A stretch of DNA of 44,679 bases from NCBI GenBank assembly GCA_015486375.1, contig WFRR01000033.1:1-44679 (forward strand), written 5' to 3'. Source of the DNA: Thiotrichaceae bacterium. GTDB taxonomy: Bacteria > Pseudomonadota > Gammaproteobacteria > Thiotrichales > Thiotrichaceae. The position numbers and the translations under genes are program-made. The stretch's first letter is position 1, and each line of letters begins with the position of its first letter. Under the pieces are notes generated by a model, which was given only the letters and a program-made list of their open reading frames with translations, searched no databases and was not told the DNA's origin. Shown one piece after another: positions 1-9,714 of the stretch.

Positions 1-227
1 TATTTTATGGTGAACGTCAGCAGCTTAGAGATAAAAAAAATCAGATTTGCGATCAAATCTATGCTGAAATGAAAAAGCAGGGTTTAGATGAGTCCGTGAT
101 CGATGACTTTATTAACATTGCTGAGCAAATGCAACTGGCTGACCCAATTCGCGCGATTGAAGCCAGAATTAATGAAATTAATAGCGATCCGATTGTGATC
201 AAAAGAGATGAAATGGCACAGGCTTAA
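1..227 (+). CDS. C-terminal end of an unknown protein (partial)
   Basis: The reading frame that enters at base 3 is open to the TAA at 225-227 and gives 74 residues of a charged, probably helical protein. Its end has the pattern P-I-x-x-I-E-x-R-I-N-E-I followed by SDPIVIKR. The gene begins outside the window, so neither its length nor its N-terminal domains can be judged. I do not recognise the family. The same C-terminal pattern occurs, inverted, at the other end of the window (see 44266-44340). Coding is supported by the unbroken frame and amino-acid composition; function is unknown. Confidence 0.6.
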   Translation, partial: FYGERQQLRDKKNQICDQIYAEMKKQGLDESVIDDFINIAEQMQLADPIRAIEARINEINSDPIVIKRDEMAQA

Positions 228-231
228 AATA

Positions 232-324
232 ATGGAAATACTTTATCTTGATCAGGCTTGTCGAGGTAGTCTTGATCGGTTACCCTTGCACGTCCGCTAT
301 TGGGCTTGCCTGAATAGCGAATAA
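232..324 (+). CDS. Possible 30-codon leader or small ORF upstream of thiC
   Basis: An ATG four bases after the preceding stop opens a 30-codon frame ending in TAA at 322-324. Its 3' part lies over the hairpin at 295-319. There is no good ribosome binding site, only a weak AGG inside the previous gene, so translation would depend on coupling to that gene. The peptide is not dominated by any one amino acid, so a classical attenuation role is not evident. It may be a chance ORF. Confidence 0.2.
   Translation: MEILYLDQACRGSLDRLPLHVRYWACLNSE
295..319 (+). other. Hairpin in the thiC leader
   Basis: CGCTATT at 295-301 pairs perfectly with AATAGCG at 313-319 around an 11-base loop. No U-tract follows, so it is not a convincing intrinsic terminator. 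The leader between 228 and 419 contains no recognisable TPP-riboswitch core (no CUGAGA and no GAACCUGAUCUGGAUAAUGCC-like strings). The hairpin could be a 3' end for the preceding gene or an unrelated regulatory element. Confidence 0.4.
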
Positions 325-413
325 TCAATAATGACTGCTAAAGTAAGCTCAAGTGGTCAATTTTCTTTAGCAAATAAGGGGAGGAATTCAATTCCTTTGT
401 CTTGATGGAGTGA

Positions 414-2309
<1,896 letters not shown>

Positions 2310-2328
2310 AGGTTGATCTGATAAGAAC

Positions 2329-5300
2329 ATGAAGCAAAATATACAGCAACTATCCTCACGCTATTCCCTTAATACAGAAGCGACTACCAAAAATTTTGGT
2401 GAAGCAACGGTAGATCGAGGTATCCATTATTTCACCCAAGAAAGGGTACTTCGTATTAATAAAATTACGGAATTAAATGAGGGTAGTTTAGCCGTAGATG
2501 GCAATGTACGGGGTAAAAGTGATTATAAAACTCGTCTAATTTTTCGGGAATATAAAGGTCAAAAAACCCCGTTTTCTTATTGTAATTGTCCTGTAGGTAA
2601 TAACTGTAAACATGGTATTGCTTTACTGTATTACTTTATTAATCAACAAGTGGGTGATCAAATTGAAACCCCTGTGCTTGAAGAAGATTATGATGATTCC
2701 ATTGAAGTGGATAAATGGCTCAATGCGTTAGCCGCGAGCGAAAATACACTGGATGATAGTGAAGACGAAGATGATGATTTATTTGAAATTCAATATCATA
2801 TTGTCTACGAGTTACATTACGAGAATGAAGCCAGTAGCGAAGTTATTGTTAAGCCGCACAAAGTCCGTTTATTAAAGAAAGGCGGCTATGGTAAGGCTGA
2901 AGAAGTGTCTTCTCATGATATTGGCTCTTATGGCAGTGCCACTCTATTAGTGACAGAAGAGGATCGTACTATCTTACGCGTGATCAAAGGTGAAAGCCAA
3001 CGACAGTATTACACTAGCAGTGTAATTACCTCTTGTAAGATACGTGGACAGTTAGGACATTTCTTATTAAATGCCTTACTCAAAACAAAACGCCTTTTTT
3101 GGTTGGACTATCACTCTAGCACGCAAGCCTTAAAAATCGGTGAATTACGCCCCATTTTATTCGAATGGCAGGAAGATGATGGTTATTATGAACTAGATCC
3201 GAAAACCCAACCTGCGGTTGATAATTTCTTCTTACTCGATAATTTATTCTATGTCGATACAGAACGGGGTGAATGTGGTGTTGCAAAACACGAGTCTCTA
3301 TCAAGCCAGCAAATTCTCAACTTTTTGGCTGTGCCTTCTATTCCGAAAACACAGGTTCAGAAAGTCAGTGAACAATTAATTAAGGTACTGCCTGATGTTG
3401 ATGTCCCATTGCCAATGGATCTTGGTTTTGAAACGGTTGATGTCACAGAAATTGTTCCCTCGCCCCATTTGAAATTATCCTCAACAACCGTTATGCGTCG
3501 TTCAGGGATTGAAAAGCGCTTGCATATTGCCAGCTTACGTTTTGATTATGATCATTTGAACTATCAGCCTTGTAGTCTCGCCGCATTGGAAAGTGATATT
3601 GCGGTTCTTTTACAAGATAATGTTCGTTATCGTATCCATCGTGATAAACAACAGGAAAAAACTGCTCTAGACTATTTATGTGGTCTCGGTTTTACAGGTA
3701 TGCGCCAAAAAGGCAAAGCTTACCGTCCACTTGAGCTTTGTTTCAATGATGATGATATTGAATCTATCGTGGCACGTTGGGATATTTTTCAAGAAGAGAC
3801 TGTGCCTGAATTGCAATCACAAGGTTGGAATATTCAGATTGATGAGAGCTTTGCTTTACAAATTGAAGTCGCGGATGAATGGCACGCAGAGTTAGAGACT
3901 GAGAAAAATGGTGATTGGTTTGAAATGTCACTTGGATTTGAAATTAAAGGCAAGCGAGTTAATTTACTGCCCTTATTAGTCGATTTATTAATTCAAGCAG
4001 ATAGTCCTGAAGCATTACGGCAGTCTTTACAAGAAAAACCCTATTATCTATTCCAATACAGTGAACATCATTGGATTAAGTTATCAACACAACGCATGTT
4101 GGGTATTTTAGATACCATTGTTGAGTTATATGAAAAGAATATTCTGACCAATAAAGGTAATTTAAAGTTTTCACGTTATGCAGGTTTGCACTATCACGAG
4201 TTACTCAATAATAGTAATTTACAGTGGAAAGGCGCAGAAGAGTTACAGCGTTTAAATAAGAAGATTCGCAATTTTTCAGGCATTGAAAGTGTCGCCTTAC
4301 CGAAAGGCTTAAAAGCTGAATTACGTGATTATCAGAAGCAAGGGGTCAACTGGTTACAGTTTTTGCAAAACTATCAATTTAATGGTGTATTAGCCGATGA
4401 TATGGGTTTGGGTAAAACGGTACAAACACTGGCTCATTTACTGATTGAGCATGAATCAGGACGGGCAGAAAATCCTAATTTAGTCATTGCACCCACCAGT
4501 TTAATGAGTAATTGGCGTAATGAAGCGCAACGTTTTACACCGCAGTTAAAAGTACTCGTCTTACAAGGTGTTGATCGTAAGCAATATTTTGATAACTTAG
4601 ATGATTACGATATTGTTTTAACGACTTATCCTCTAATCTTGCGTGATCAAGAAGTTTATGCAAAACGTAAATTTCATTACCTCATTTTGGATGAAGCTCA
4701 AGCCATTAAAAATGCTAAATCTAAGACTACCCAAGCGATTTATGCTTTAAATGCACAGCATCGTTTATGTTTAACAGGTACGCCGTTAGAAAATCATCTC
4801 GGCGAAATTTGGTCAATGTACCATTTCCTGATGCCCGGTTACTTAGGCCCTTACGAACGCTTTAACCGCTTATTCCGTAATCCAATTGAAAAATTAAATA
4901 ATGCTCAGCGCGGCGCACAATTACGTCAGCGGGTAAAACCCTTTATGTTACGTCGTCGCAAAGAATTCGTAGCCAAAGAATTACCGAAGAAAACCGAAAT
5001 TATTCGCACGGTGCCTTTAGTCGGTTCGCAGCGTGATTTATATGAAACGGTACGTTTAGCGATGGATAAAAAGCTAAATGAAGAGATCAACCGCAAAGGT
5101 TTATCCCGTAGTCATATTATGATTTTGGAAGCTTTACTCAAACTTCGTCAAGTCTGTTGTGATCCTCGTTTAGTTAAACTCGATCAAGCTAAGCGGGTTA
5201 AGCACTCGGCTAAACTCGATTTATTAATGACTTTATTGCCAGAAATGGTTGAAGAAGGGCGCAAAATATTAATCTTTTCTCAATTCGTGAGTATGTTAGA

Positions 5301-5718
5301 GCTGATTGAAAAAGAGCTAAAGCAAAAATCAATTTCTTATTCTATGTTGACGGGGAAAACTCAAAAACGTGAAGCGGCGATTGATGCCTTCCAAGCAGGT
5401 GATGCTGCCGTATTTTTGATTAGCCTTAAGGCAGGCGGTGTCGGTTTGAACCTTACAGCAGCAGATACGGTGATTCACTACGATCCGTGGTGGAATCCTG
5501 CCGTCGAACGTCAAGCAACTGATCGAGCTTACCGTATTGGACAAGACAAACCTATTTTTGTATATAAGCTATTAACTGAAGATACTGTGGAAGAGAAGAT
5601 ATTGCAGTTGCAAGAGAAGAAGCAACTATTAGCAGACTCGCTTTATGGTGATACAGAGAAACAAGCCTCAAGCTTTAATCAAGAAGATTTAAGTAGTTTA
5701 TTGAAGCCTCTGGATTAG
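2329..5718 (+). CDS. SWIM zinc-finger SNF2-family helicase
   Basis: This is a 1129-residue Swi2/Snf2 ATPase, probably a DNA translocase. An N-terminal SWIM zinc finger (C85-x-C87-x5-C93-x-H95) is followed by an acidic stretch near residues 115-155 and a long middle region. The C-terminal SF2 motor has Walker A (DDMGLGKT, near residue 695), a DEAQ box (LILDEAQAIKN, near 786) and the SNF2 motif VI (QATDRAYRIGQ). The domain order matches bacterial HepA-like proteins with SWIM domains rather than RapA. It starts 19 bases after thiC, so the two may be co-transcribed, although no functional link is known. The family is certain; the cellular role is unknown. Confidence 0.93.
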   Translation: MKQNIQQLSSRYSLNTEATTKNFGEATVDRGIHYFTQERVLRINKITELNEGSLAVDGNVRGKSDYKTRLIFREYKGQKTPFSYCNCPVGNNCKHGIALLYYFINQQVGDQIETPVLEEDYDDSIEVDKWLNALAASENTLDDSEDEDDDLFEIQYHIVYELHYENEASSEVIVKPHKVRLLKKGGYGKAEEVSSHDIGSYGSATLLVTEEDRTILRVIKGESQRQYYTSSVITSCKIRGQLGHFLLNALLKTKRLFWLDYHSSTQALKIGELRPILFEWQEDDGYYELDPKTQPAVDNFFLLDNLFYVDTERGECGVAKHESLSSQQILNFLAVPSIPKTQVQKVSEQLIKVLPDVDVPLPMDLGFETVDVTEIVPSPHLKLSSTTVMRRSGIEKRLHIASLRFDYDHLNYQPCSLAALESDIAVLLQDNVRYRIHRDKQQEKTALDYLCGLGFTGMRQKGKAYRPLELCFNDDDIESIVARWDIFQEETVPELQSQGWNIQIDESFALQIEVADEWHAELETEKNGDWFEMSLGFEIKGKRVNLLPLLVDLLIQADSPEALRQSLQEKPYYLFQYSEHHWIKLSTQRMLGILDTIVELYEKNILTNKGNLKFSRYAGLHYHELLNNSNLQWKGAEELQRLNKKIRNFSGIESVALPKGLKAELRDYQKQGVNWLQFLQNYQFNGVLADDMGLGKTVQTLAHLLIEHESGRAENPNLVIAPTSLMSNWRNEAQRFTPQLKVLVLQGVDRKQYFDNLDDYDIVLTTYPLILRDQEVYAKRKFHYLILDEAQAIKNAKSKTTQAIYALNAQHRLCLTGTPLENHLGEIWSMYHFLMPGYLGPYERFNRLFRNPIEKLNNAQRGAQLRQRVKPFMLRRRKEFVAKELPKKTEIIRTVPLVGSQRDLYETVRLAMDKKLNEEINRKGLSRSHIMILEALLKLRQVCCDPRLVKLDQAKRVKHSAKLDLLMTLLPEMVEEGRKILIFSQFVSMLELIEKELKQKSISYSMLTGKTQKREAAIDAFQAGDAAVFLISLKAGGVGLNLTAADTVIHYDPWWNPAVERQATDRAYRIGQDKPIFVYKLLTEDTVEEKILQLQEKKQLLADSLYGDTEKQASSFNQEDLSSLLKPLD

Positions 5719-5735
5719 GTTCTAATTGTATTTAG

Positions 5736-5774
5736 GATAAACCCCGATATTTTAATTAAGTATCGGGGTTTATC
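5736..5774. terminator. Bidirectional terminator between convergent genes
   Basis: A perfect 14-bp inverted repeat (5736-5749 with 5761-5774, containing CCCCGATA/TATCGGGG) encloses an 11-base loop. It sits between the ends of the SNF2 gene on the plus strand and the repeat-protein gene on the minus strand. Flanking U-tracts are weak, but the position and stem strength suit a shared terminator. Confidence 0.75.
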
Positions 5775-5824
5775 TTAATGGCTTAGCAATAAATGAAATT
5801 TTATTGCTAGGTCTAGCTTACCTT

Positions 5825-7069
5825 TTATTTTTCAGGTGTATCTGTTAATGCTTTAATCTCAGGCGTTATAGGAGCTTTCTCAGTTGCTGGTGTTACTGCT
5901 TTAGCTTCAGATTTTTCAGGCACTTTGACATCTGGTGTTACAATAGAAATTATTGGTGCTGATGGGGCTTTTGCATCTGCCGAATCAGCAGGTTTAGTCG
6001 CCGCAGCTTTGGACTCAGGTGTTTGTTCTTTATTAGGTGTTAATGCAGGAGCTTTTTGCTGCTTTTCATCCTGATGGTAGAAAGAATTTTTCTGCCAATT
6101 GGTATTGGCTTGTATAGCAGGAGATTTTTGCTGTTGCAGGGTTGCATGATTAGGTCTAGCGACATTTGAGCCATTATTCATAAATGGCATATTATCATTT
6201 AAGTGCATATTCGGCATTCTCCAACCTTTATCACTCATCGTTGGCATATTCCAGCCTGAACCTTGCTGCTGCATATTGGGCATTGTTGGAAGTGTTAACG
6301 GCGCATTATTATTACCCATCGTTGGCATTTTCCAATTAGAGTTATTACCATTACCCATCATTGGCATATTCCAGCCTGAACCATTTTTACCATTGCCCAT
6401 ATTCATATTGTTCATATTCGGCATTTTCATACCTGAACCATTACCCATATTCGGCATACCCCAACCCGAGCCATTTTTACTATTACCCATATTCATATTG
6501 GGCATCTTCCAACCTGAACCATTACCCATATTCATATTGTTCATATTCGGCATTTTCATACCTGAACCATTACCCATATTCGGCATTTTCCAGCCCGTAC
6601 CATCAGGTGTGCTTAATCTGGGTACAGACATGTTCTTCATATTGCCCATATTCATATTGGGCATTTTCATATTAGTATTGGGCATACTCATGCTAGGCAT
6701 GTTCATATTCATTGGCATCTGCATACCGTTATTTGCATTATTACCCTGCATCGGCATTTTCATATTAGTATTGGGCATACTCATGCTAGGCATGTTCATA
6801 TTCATTGGCATCTGCATACCGTTATTTGCATTATTACCCTGCATCGGCATTTTCATATTCGGCATACCCATCATATTATTATTGGCGGGGTAATTTGGAT
6901 AGTAAACAGGCGGGTTGTTAGCGGCTGTCGGGGCTGAATAAGTAGGGTAAGTATTACCTGCTGCTGTCGGAGCAGGGTTAGGATTGCTTGTTTCTGTGGT
7001 ATTTACAGGGTTTGCCATCAGTGCCGATGAGGCAACCAATAATGTACTACCAATAACAATATGCTTCAT
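5825..7069 (-). CDS. Secreted Met/Asn/Gly/Pro-rich repeat protein
   Basis: The 414-residue product has a short Sec signal peptide (about residues 1-19, with the cleavage-like site ALMA before NPV). A Pro/Asn/Tyr-rich stretch follows to about residue 65. A low-complexity core to about residue 290 is built of MPNMN, MNMP and GNGSGW units. The C-terminal third is rich in Ala, Pro, Lys and Glu. Two 31-residue blocks are identical. GGAGA lies just upstream of the ATG. I do not recognise the family. Met-rich, His-poor exported repeats suggest copper binding. Alternatively, repeat-rich Asn/Gly/Met envelope proteins resemble sulphur-globule or surface structural proteins. Both ideas are inference from composition only. 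Confidence 0.8.
   Translation of the reverse strand: MKHIVIGSTLLVASSALMANPVNTTETSNPNPAPTAAGNTYPTYSAPTAANNPPVYYPNYPANNNMMGMPNMKMPMQGNNANNGMQMPMNMNMPSMSMPNTNMKMPMQGNNANNGMQMPMNMNMPSMSMPNTNMKMPNMNMGNMKNMSVPRLSTPDGTGWKMPNMGNGSGMKMPNMNNMNMGNGSGWKMPNMNMGNSKNGSGWGMPNMGNGSGMKMPNMNNMNMGNGKNGSGWNMPMMGNGNNSNWKMPTMGNNNAPLTLPTMPNMQQQGSGWNMPTMSDKGWRMPNMHLNDNMPFMNNGSNVARPNHATLQQQKSPAIQANTNWQKNSFYHQDEKQQKAPALTPNKEQTPESKAAATKPADSADAKAPSAPIISIVTPDVKVPEKSEAKAVTPATEKAPITPEIKALTDTPEK
6661..6846. repeat. Perfect 2 x 93-bp tandem duplication inside the repeat gene
   Basis: Bases 6661-6753 and 6754-6846 are identical and in frame (31 codons each). The first 13 bases of a third copy follow at 6847. Identity at every base, including synonymous positions, indicates a recent duplication by slippage or recombination, within a region that is already made of shorter degenerate Met-Pro-Asn units. 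Confidence 0.9.
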
Positions 7070-7359
7070 TAAAATCTCCGAAAGTGTCTATTTATTAAGT
7101 ACCCTTGAATTGTACACTTTTTTAACGGATAGTAATGAATTCAAAGCGCAAACACCATGAAATATTGTAAGTAAAACACTGAAAATAAGAGAGGAGCGGT
7201 TACTTTAATTTAGGTAAAGGAACGGTTTCCTCCCACCATTCACATAACATCCAAGATTAATCATCTGCATAGAGTGAAAGATTCACATAGAGTGCGGTAA
7301 ACTGACTGAATTCAATCAGTACACCATCAAATTTTGGTATCATTATTTAGGAGAATACT
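7070..7359. promoter_or_regulatory. Divergent intergenic region with a 20-bp dyad
   Basis: This 290-base A+T-rich gap separates the minus-strand repeat-protein gene from plus-strand ubiK and must contain both promoters. At 7301-7320 there is a 20-bp dyad (ACTGAcTGAATTCAaTCAGT) with one mismatched pair, 40 bases before ubiK. A TATCAT at 7338-7343 could be a -10 for ubiK. I could not place a convincing -35 for either gene. Confidence 0.35.
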
Positions 7360-7656
7360 ATGCAAAGTTTCAAAGGGTTAGACGATCTTGTCGGACGTTT
7401 ATCAGCTTCTATGCCCAGTTCAATTAAGCACTTACAGGCAGATATAGAAGATAATATTCGTTCAGGTTTAGAAAGTGGTTTACAAAAAATGCAGCTCGTC
7501 ACCCGAGAGGAGTTTGATATTCAAACGGCTGTGTTACTCAAAACCCGTCAAAAAATTGATGCTTTAGAGCAACGAGTACAATTGCTTGAACAACATTTAG
7601 ATATTTCGCTTAAAACCGATACACAATCTGAACAAGCTAATAAGTCCTCAGACTAA
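7360..7656 (+). CDS. ubiK: Ubiquinone biosynthesis accessory factor UbiK
   Basis: The 98-residue protein has the YqiC/BMFP layout. An amphipathic N-terminal segment (LDDLVGRLSASMPSS) is followed by a charged region and a C-terminal coiled coil (about residues 50-80, KIDALEQRVQLLEQHL). In E. coli UbiK helps UbiJ and the Ubi complex in aerobic ubiquinone synthesis and binds lipids. The ATG follows a good AGGAGA. The next gene starts 43 bases downstream on the same strand, so it may share the transcript. No other ubi genes are nearby. Confidence 0.88.
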   Translation: MQSFKGLDDLVGRLSASMPSSIKHLQADIEDNIRSGLESGLQKMQLVTREEFDIQTAVLLKTRQKIDALEQRVQLLEQHLDISLKTDTQSEQANKSSD

Positions 7657-7699
7657 TAAACATTCTCTACCGATTAATTTACCCTAGCCCTGCCCAACC

Positions 7700-8935
7700 A
7701 TGACCATTGCTTCTATAAAAATTCCAATTATTTTCTTACTTATAACCCTGCTTATTGTTCTTCTGATGATGACTAATAGTGCATTCTCTACAGAGAAAGA
7801 ATCCAATGATATTATTGAGCTAATTCTTCCTGAACAGGCAGAGGCAGGTCAAAAAATCAAAATTGAATGGAAAATCCCGACAGCATTTGAAGCATTAATT
7901 ATTGTGACAGATAATCTGGACAATAAAAACATAGATAGCAAAGGTACAGCCAATACTGGGACTCCGACTACAAATAAGTTCCAAGACTATAGAATGGAAA
8001 TTCCTGCTTATATTCAGCCAACAGGTTCTTATGAGCTAGTCATGCCGTCTAAAGCTAGTTCAGCCATGATTACTTTGCAGCGTGATAATAAAGTATTGAC
8101 TCAAAAAACGATTCAATTAAAACCTGCAAAAATTGCTATTCAAGCAGACACACAAATCGTTGCAGGTACTGTATTGGATTTAACGTGGCAAGCACCCAAA
8201 GGCTTAGCAGGTTTTATTAATATTCAGCCCATTGATGCCGATATTGATGATTATGCACAGCCACATGTGAGAATTGATCAACGTCAAGAGGCTTCAATGC
8301 GTGTACCGACCACCACAGGAGATTATATATTACGTTGGTATAGTGATCATGATCGTCAAGTGTTAGCACAACATAAGATTAAATTAATTAGTTCGGAAAT
8401 CAAAATCATTGCCCCTGAGCAAGCGATGCCTGGTGAGACATTAAAATTATCATGGCAAGCCCCAAAAGGTCTCGATGCTTTTATTAATATTCAACCCAGT
8501 GCAGATCCACAGGATTACAAAGCAAGTCCTTATGTGTATATCAATGATGATGCCCGTGCAGAATTAGCGTTACCGACTGAAGCAGGTAATTATACTTTGC
8601 GTTGGTATGATCGAGATAGTCATAAAATATTGGCAAAACGAACCATTATTTTATTAGGTGATTTTATTAGTATTCATGCGCCCGAATCCGTTATTGCAGG
8701 GCAAAAAGCTGAAATAAGCTGGAAAGCCCCTGATGATTTAGATTCTTTTATTAATATTCAACGAGTTGATCAAAAGGCAGATTATAATGCCACGCCTTAT
8801 ATTTATACACGTAGTAAACAAAAAGGGAATTTAGAAATACCTGAAGTCGCAGGGAAATATATCTTACGTTGGTATAACCGTACTGATGATAAAGTCATGG
8901 CAGAACGAAAAATTAAAGTTCTAGAAAAAGAATAA
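7700..8935 (+). CDS. Exported protein of four beta-sandwich-like repeats
   Basis: A hydrophobic N-terminal segment (residues 7-29, ending near NSAFS) acts as signal peptide or anchor. Four repeats of about 85-95 residues follow, at roughly 40-140, 143-230, 231-318 and 320-408. Each contains a pattern like A/P-G-x-x-L-x-L-x-W-x-A-P-x-x-L, then FINIQ, then an acidic YxxxPYxY strand and G-x-Y-x-L-R-W-Y. The repeats suggest tandem Ig-like or C2-like beta domains; similar repeats accompany VWA domains in other proteobacterial envelope proteins (family knowledge, not tested). The first repeat is the most divergent. It ends 7 bases before a YkuD-type gene, so the pair is probably an envelope-acting operon. 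Function is unknown. Confidence 0.8.
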   Translation: MTIASIKIPIIFLLITLLIVLLMMTNSAFSTEKESNDIIELILPEQAEAGQKIKIEWKIPTAFEALIIVTDNLDNKNIDSKGTANTGTPTTNKFQDYRMEIPAYIQPTGSYELVMPSKASSAMITLQRDNKVLTQKTIQLKPAKIAIQADTQIVAGTVLDLTWQAPKGLAGFINIQPIDADIDDYAQPHVRIDQRQEASMRVPTTTGDYILRWYSDHDRQVLAQHKIKLISSEIKIIAPEQAMPGETLKLSWQAPKGLDAFINIQPSADPQDYKASPYVYINDDARAELALPTEAGNYTLRWYDRDSHKILAKRTIILLGDFISIHAPESVIAGQKAEISWKAPDDLDSFINIQRVDQKADYNATPYIYTRSKQKGNLEIPEVAGKYILRWYNRTDDKVMAERKIKVLEKE

Positions 8936-8942
8936 TTCTAGA

Positions 8943-9710
8943 ATGCAAACTTTAATACAAAATTTTCTATACACACTTTTATTTTGTCTTAGCATATTAC
9001 TTTCTGGCTGCTTTCAACAGAGTCAGTCACCGTGGCTTACTCAGCTACCCCATGATACTCAGCAGGTCTTACTAGTGAGCAATCATTCATGGTCGAACAA
9101 TCAGGCAATATTACAACGCTTTGAAAAACAGCAAGGGATTTGGAAACAAGTTGCTGCACCGATTCCTGTTCAAGTTGGCAGAAATGGAATGGCGTGGGGA
9201 CGAGGTTTGCATAATATAAAAGACCTAAGTCAATTTAAACAAGAAGGCGATGGCAAAGCGCCTGCGGGAATATTTAAATTAGCCTCAAGCTTTGGCTATG
9301 CCAGTGTGGCATTGAGTCAACAAACTTACCCTTATCGAACTGCAACGTCGAATGATTACTATATTGATGATAGTGATTCTAAGGATTATAACCGTTGGGT
9401 ACAGATTGCCCCACCATTAGAAAATACCCCTAAAATGTATTGGAAATCGTATGAAAAAATGCGCCGTGATGATGCACGCTATGAACTTGGTATTGAAATT
9501 GAGCATAATAAAACGCCTATTTTAGCAGGTGCAGGAAGTGCTATTTTTATGCATGTTTGGAAAGATAAAAATACCAGCACCTCAGGTTGTACCGCGATGT
9601 CAAAAGCGAATATGGCGGTTATCTTGCGTTGGTTAAAACAGGATAAACAGCCCGTGCTGGTGCAAGTGCCTTCACAAGCGTTGGGTGATTTACGGTTATT
9701 TGCAAATTAA
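8943..9710 (+). CDS. YkuD-type L,D-transpeptidase-like lipoprotein
   Basis: The 255-residue product carries a lipoprotein signal ending in the lipobox LLSGC (Cys23). The C-terminal domain has the YkuD signature: a conserved His in IFMHVW and the catalytic S-x-G-C-T segment (TSTSGCTAMS, Cys near 215). Members cross-link peptidoglycan 3-3 or attach proteins to it. This subgroup (YkuD domain in short secreted proteins) may also have murein-hydrolase-like roles. It is translated almost contiguously with the repeat protein upstream. Its stop is only 4 bases from the stop of the convergent 1283-residue gene, leaving no room for a terminator between them. Confidence 0.88.
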   Translation: MQTLIQNFLYTLLFCLSILLSGCFQQSQSPWLTQLPHDTQQVLLVSNHSWSNNQAILQRFEKQQGIWKQVAAPIPVQVGRNGMAWGRGLHNIKDLSQFKQEGDGKAPAGIFKLASSFGYASVALSQQTYPYRTATSNDYYIDDSDSKDYNRWVQIAPPLENTPKMYWKSYEKMRRDDARYELGIEIEHNKTPILAGAGSAIFMHVWKDKNTSTSGCTAMSKANMAVILRWLKQDKQPVLVQVPSQALGDLRLFAN

Positions 9711-9714
9711 TGCC

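Noticed and set aside
5329-5544. Minus-strand ORF inside the SNF2 gene, and similar small overlapping ORFs elsewhere
   Set aside because: These are shadows of strong coding frames, without binding sites or family features.
6276-6893. Plus-strand ORF of 205 hydrophobic residues
   Set aside because: It is the antisense reading of the Met/Asn-rich repeats; the repeating GIF-IPEPLPIF pattern is a by-product of the codons on the other strand.
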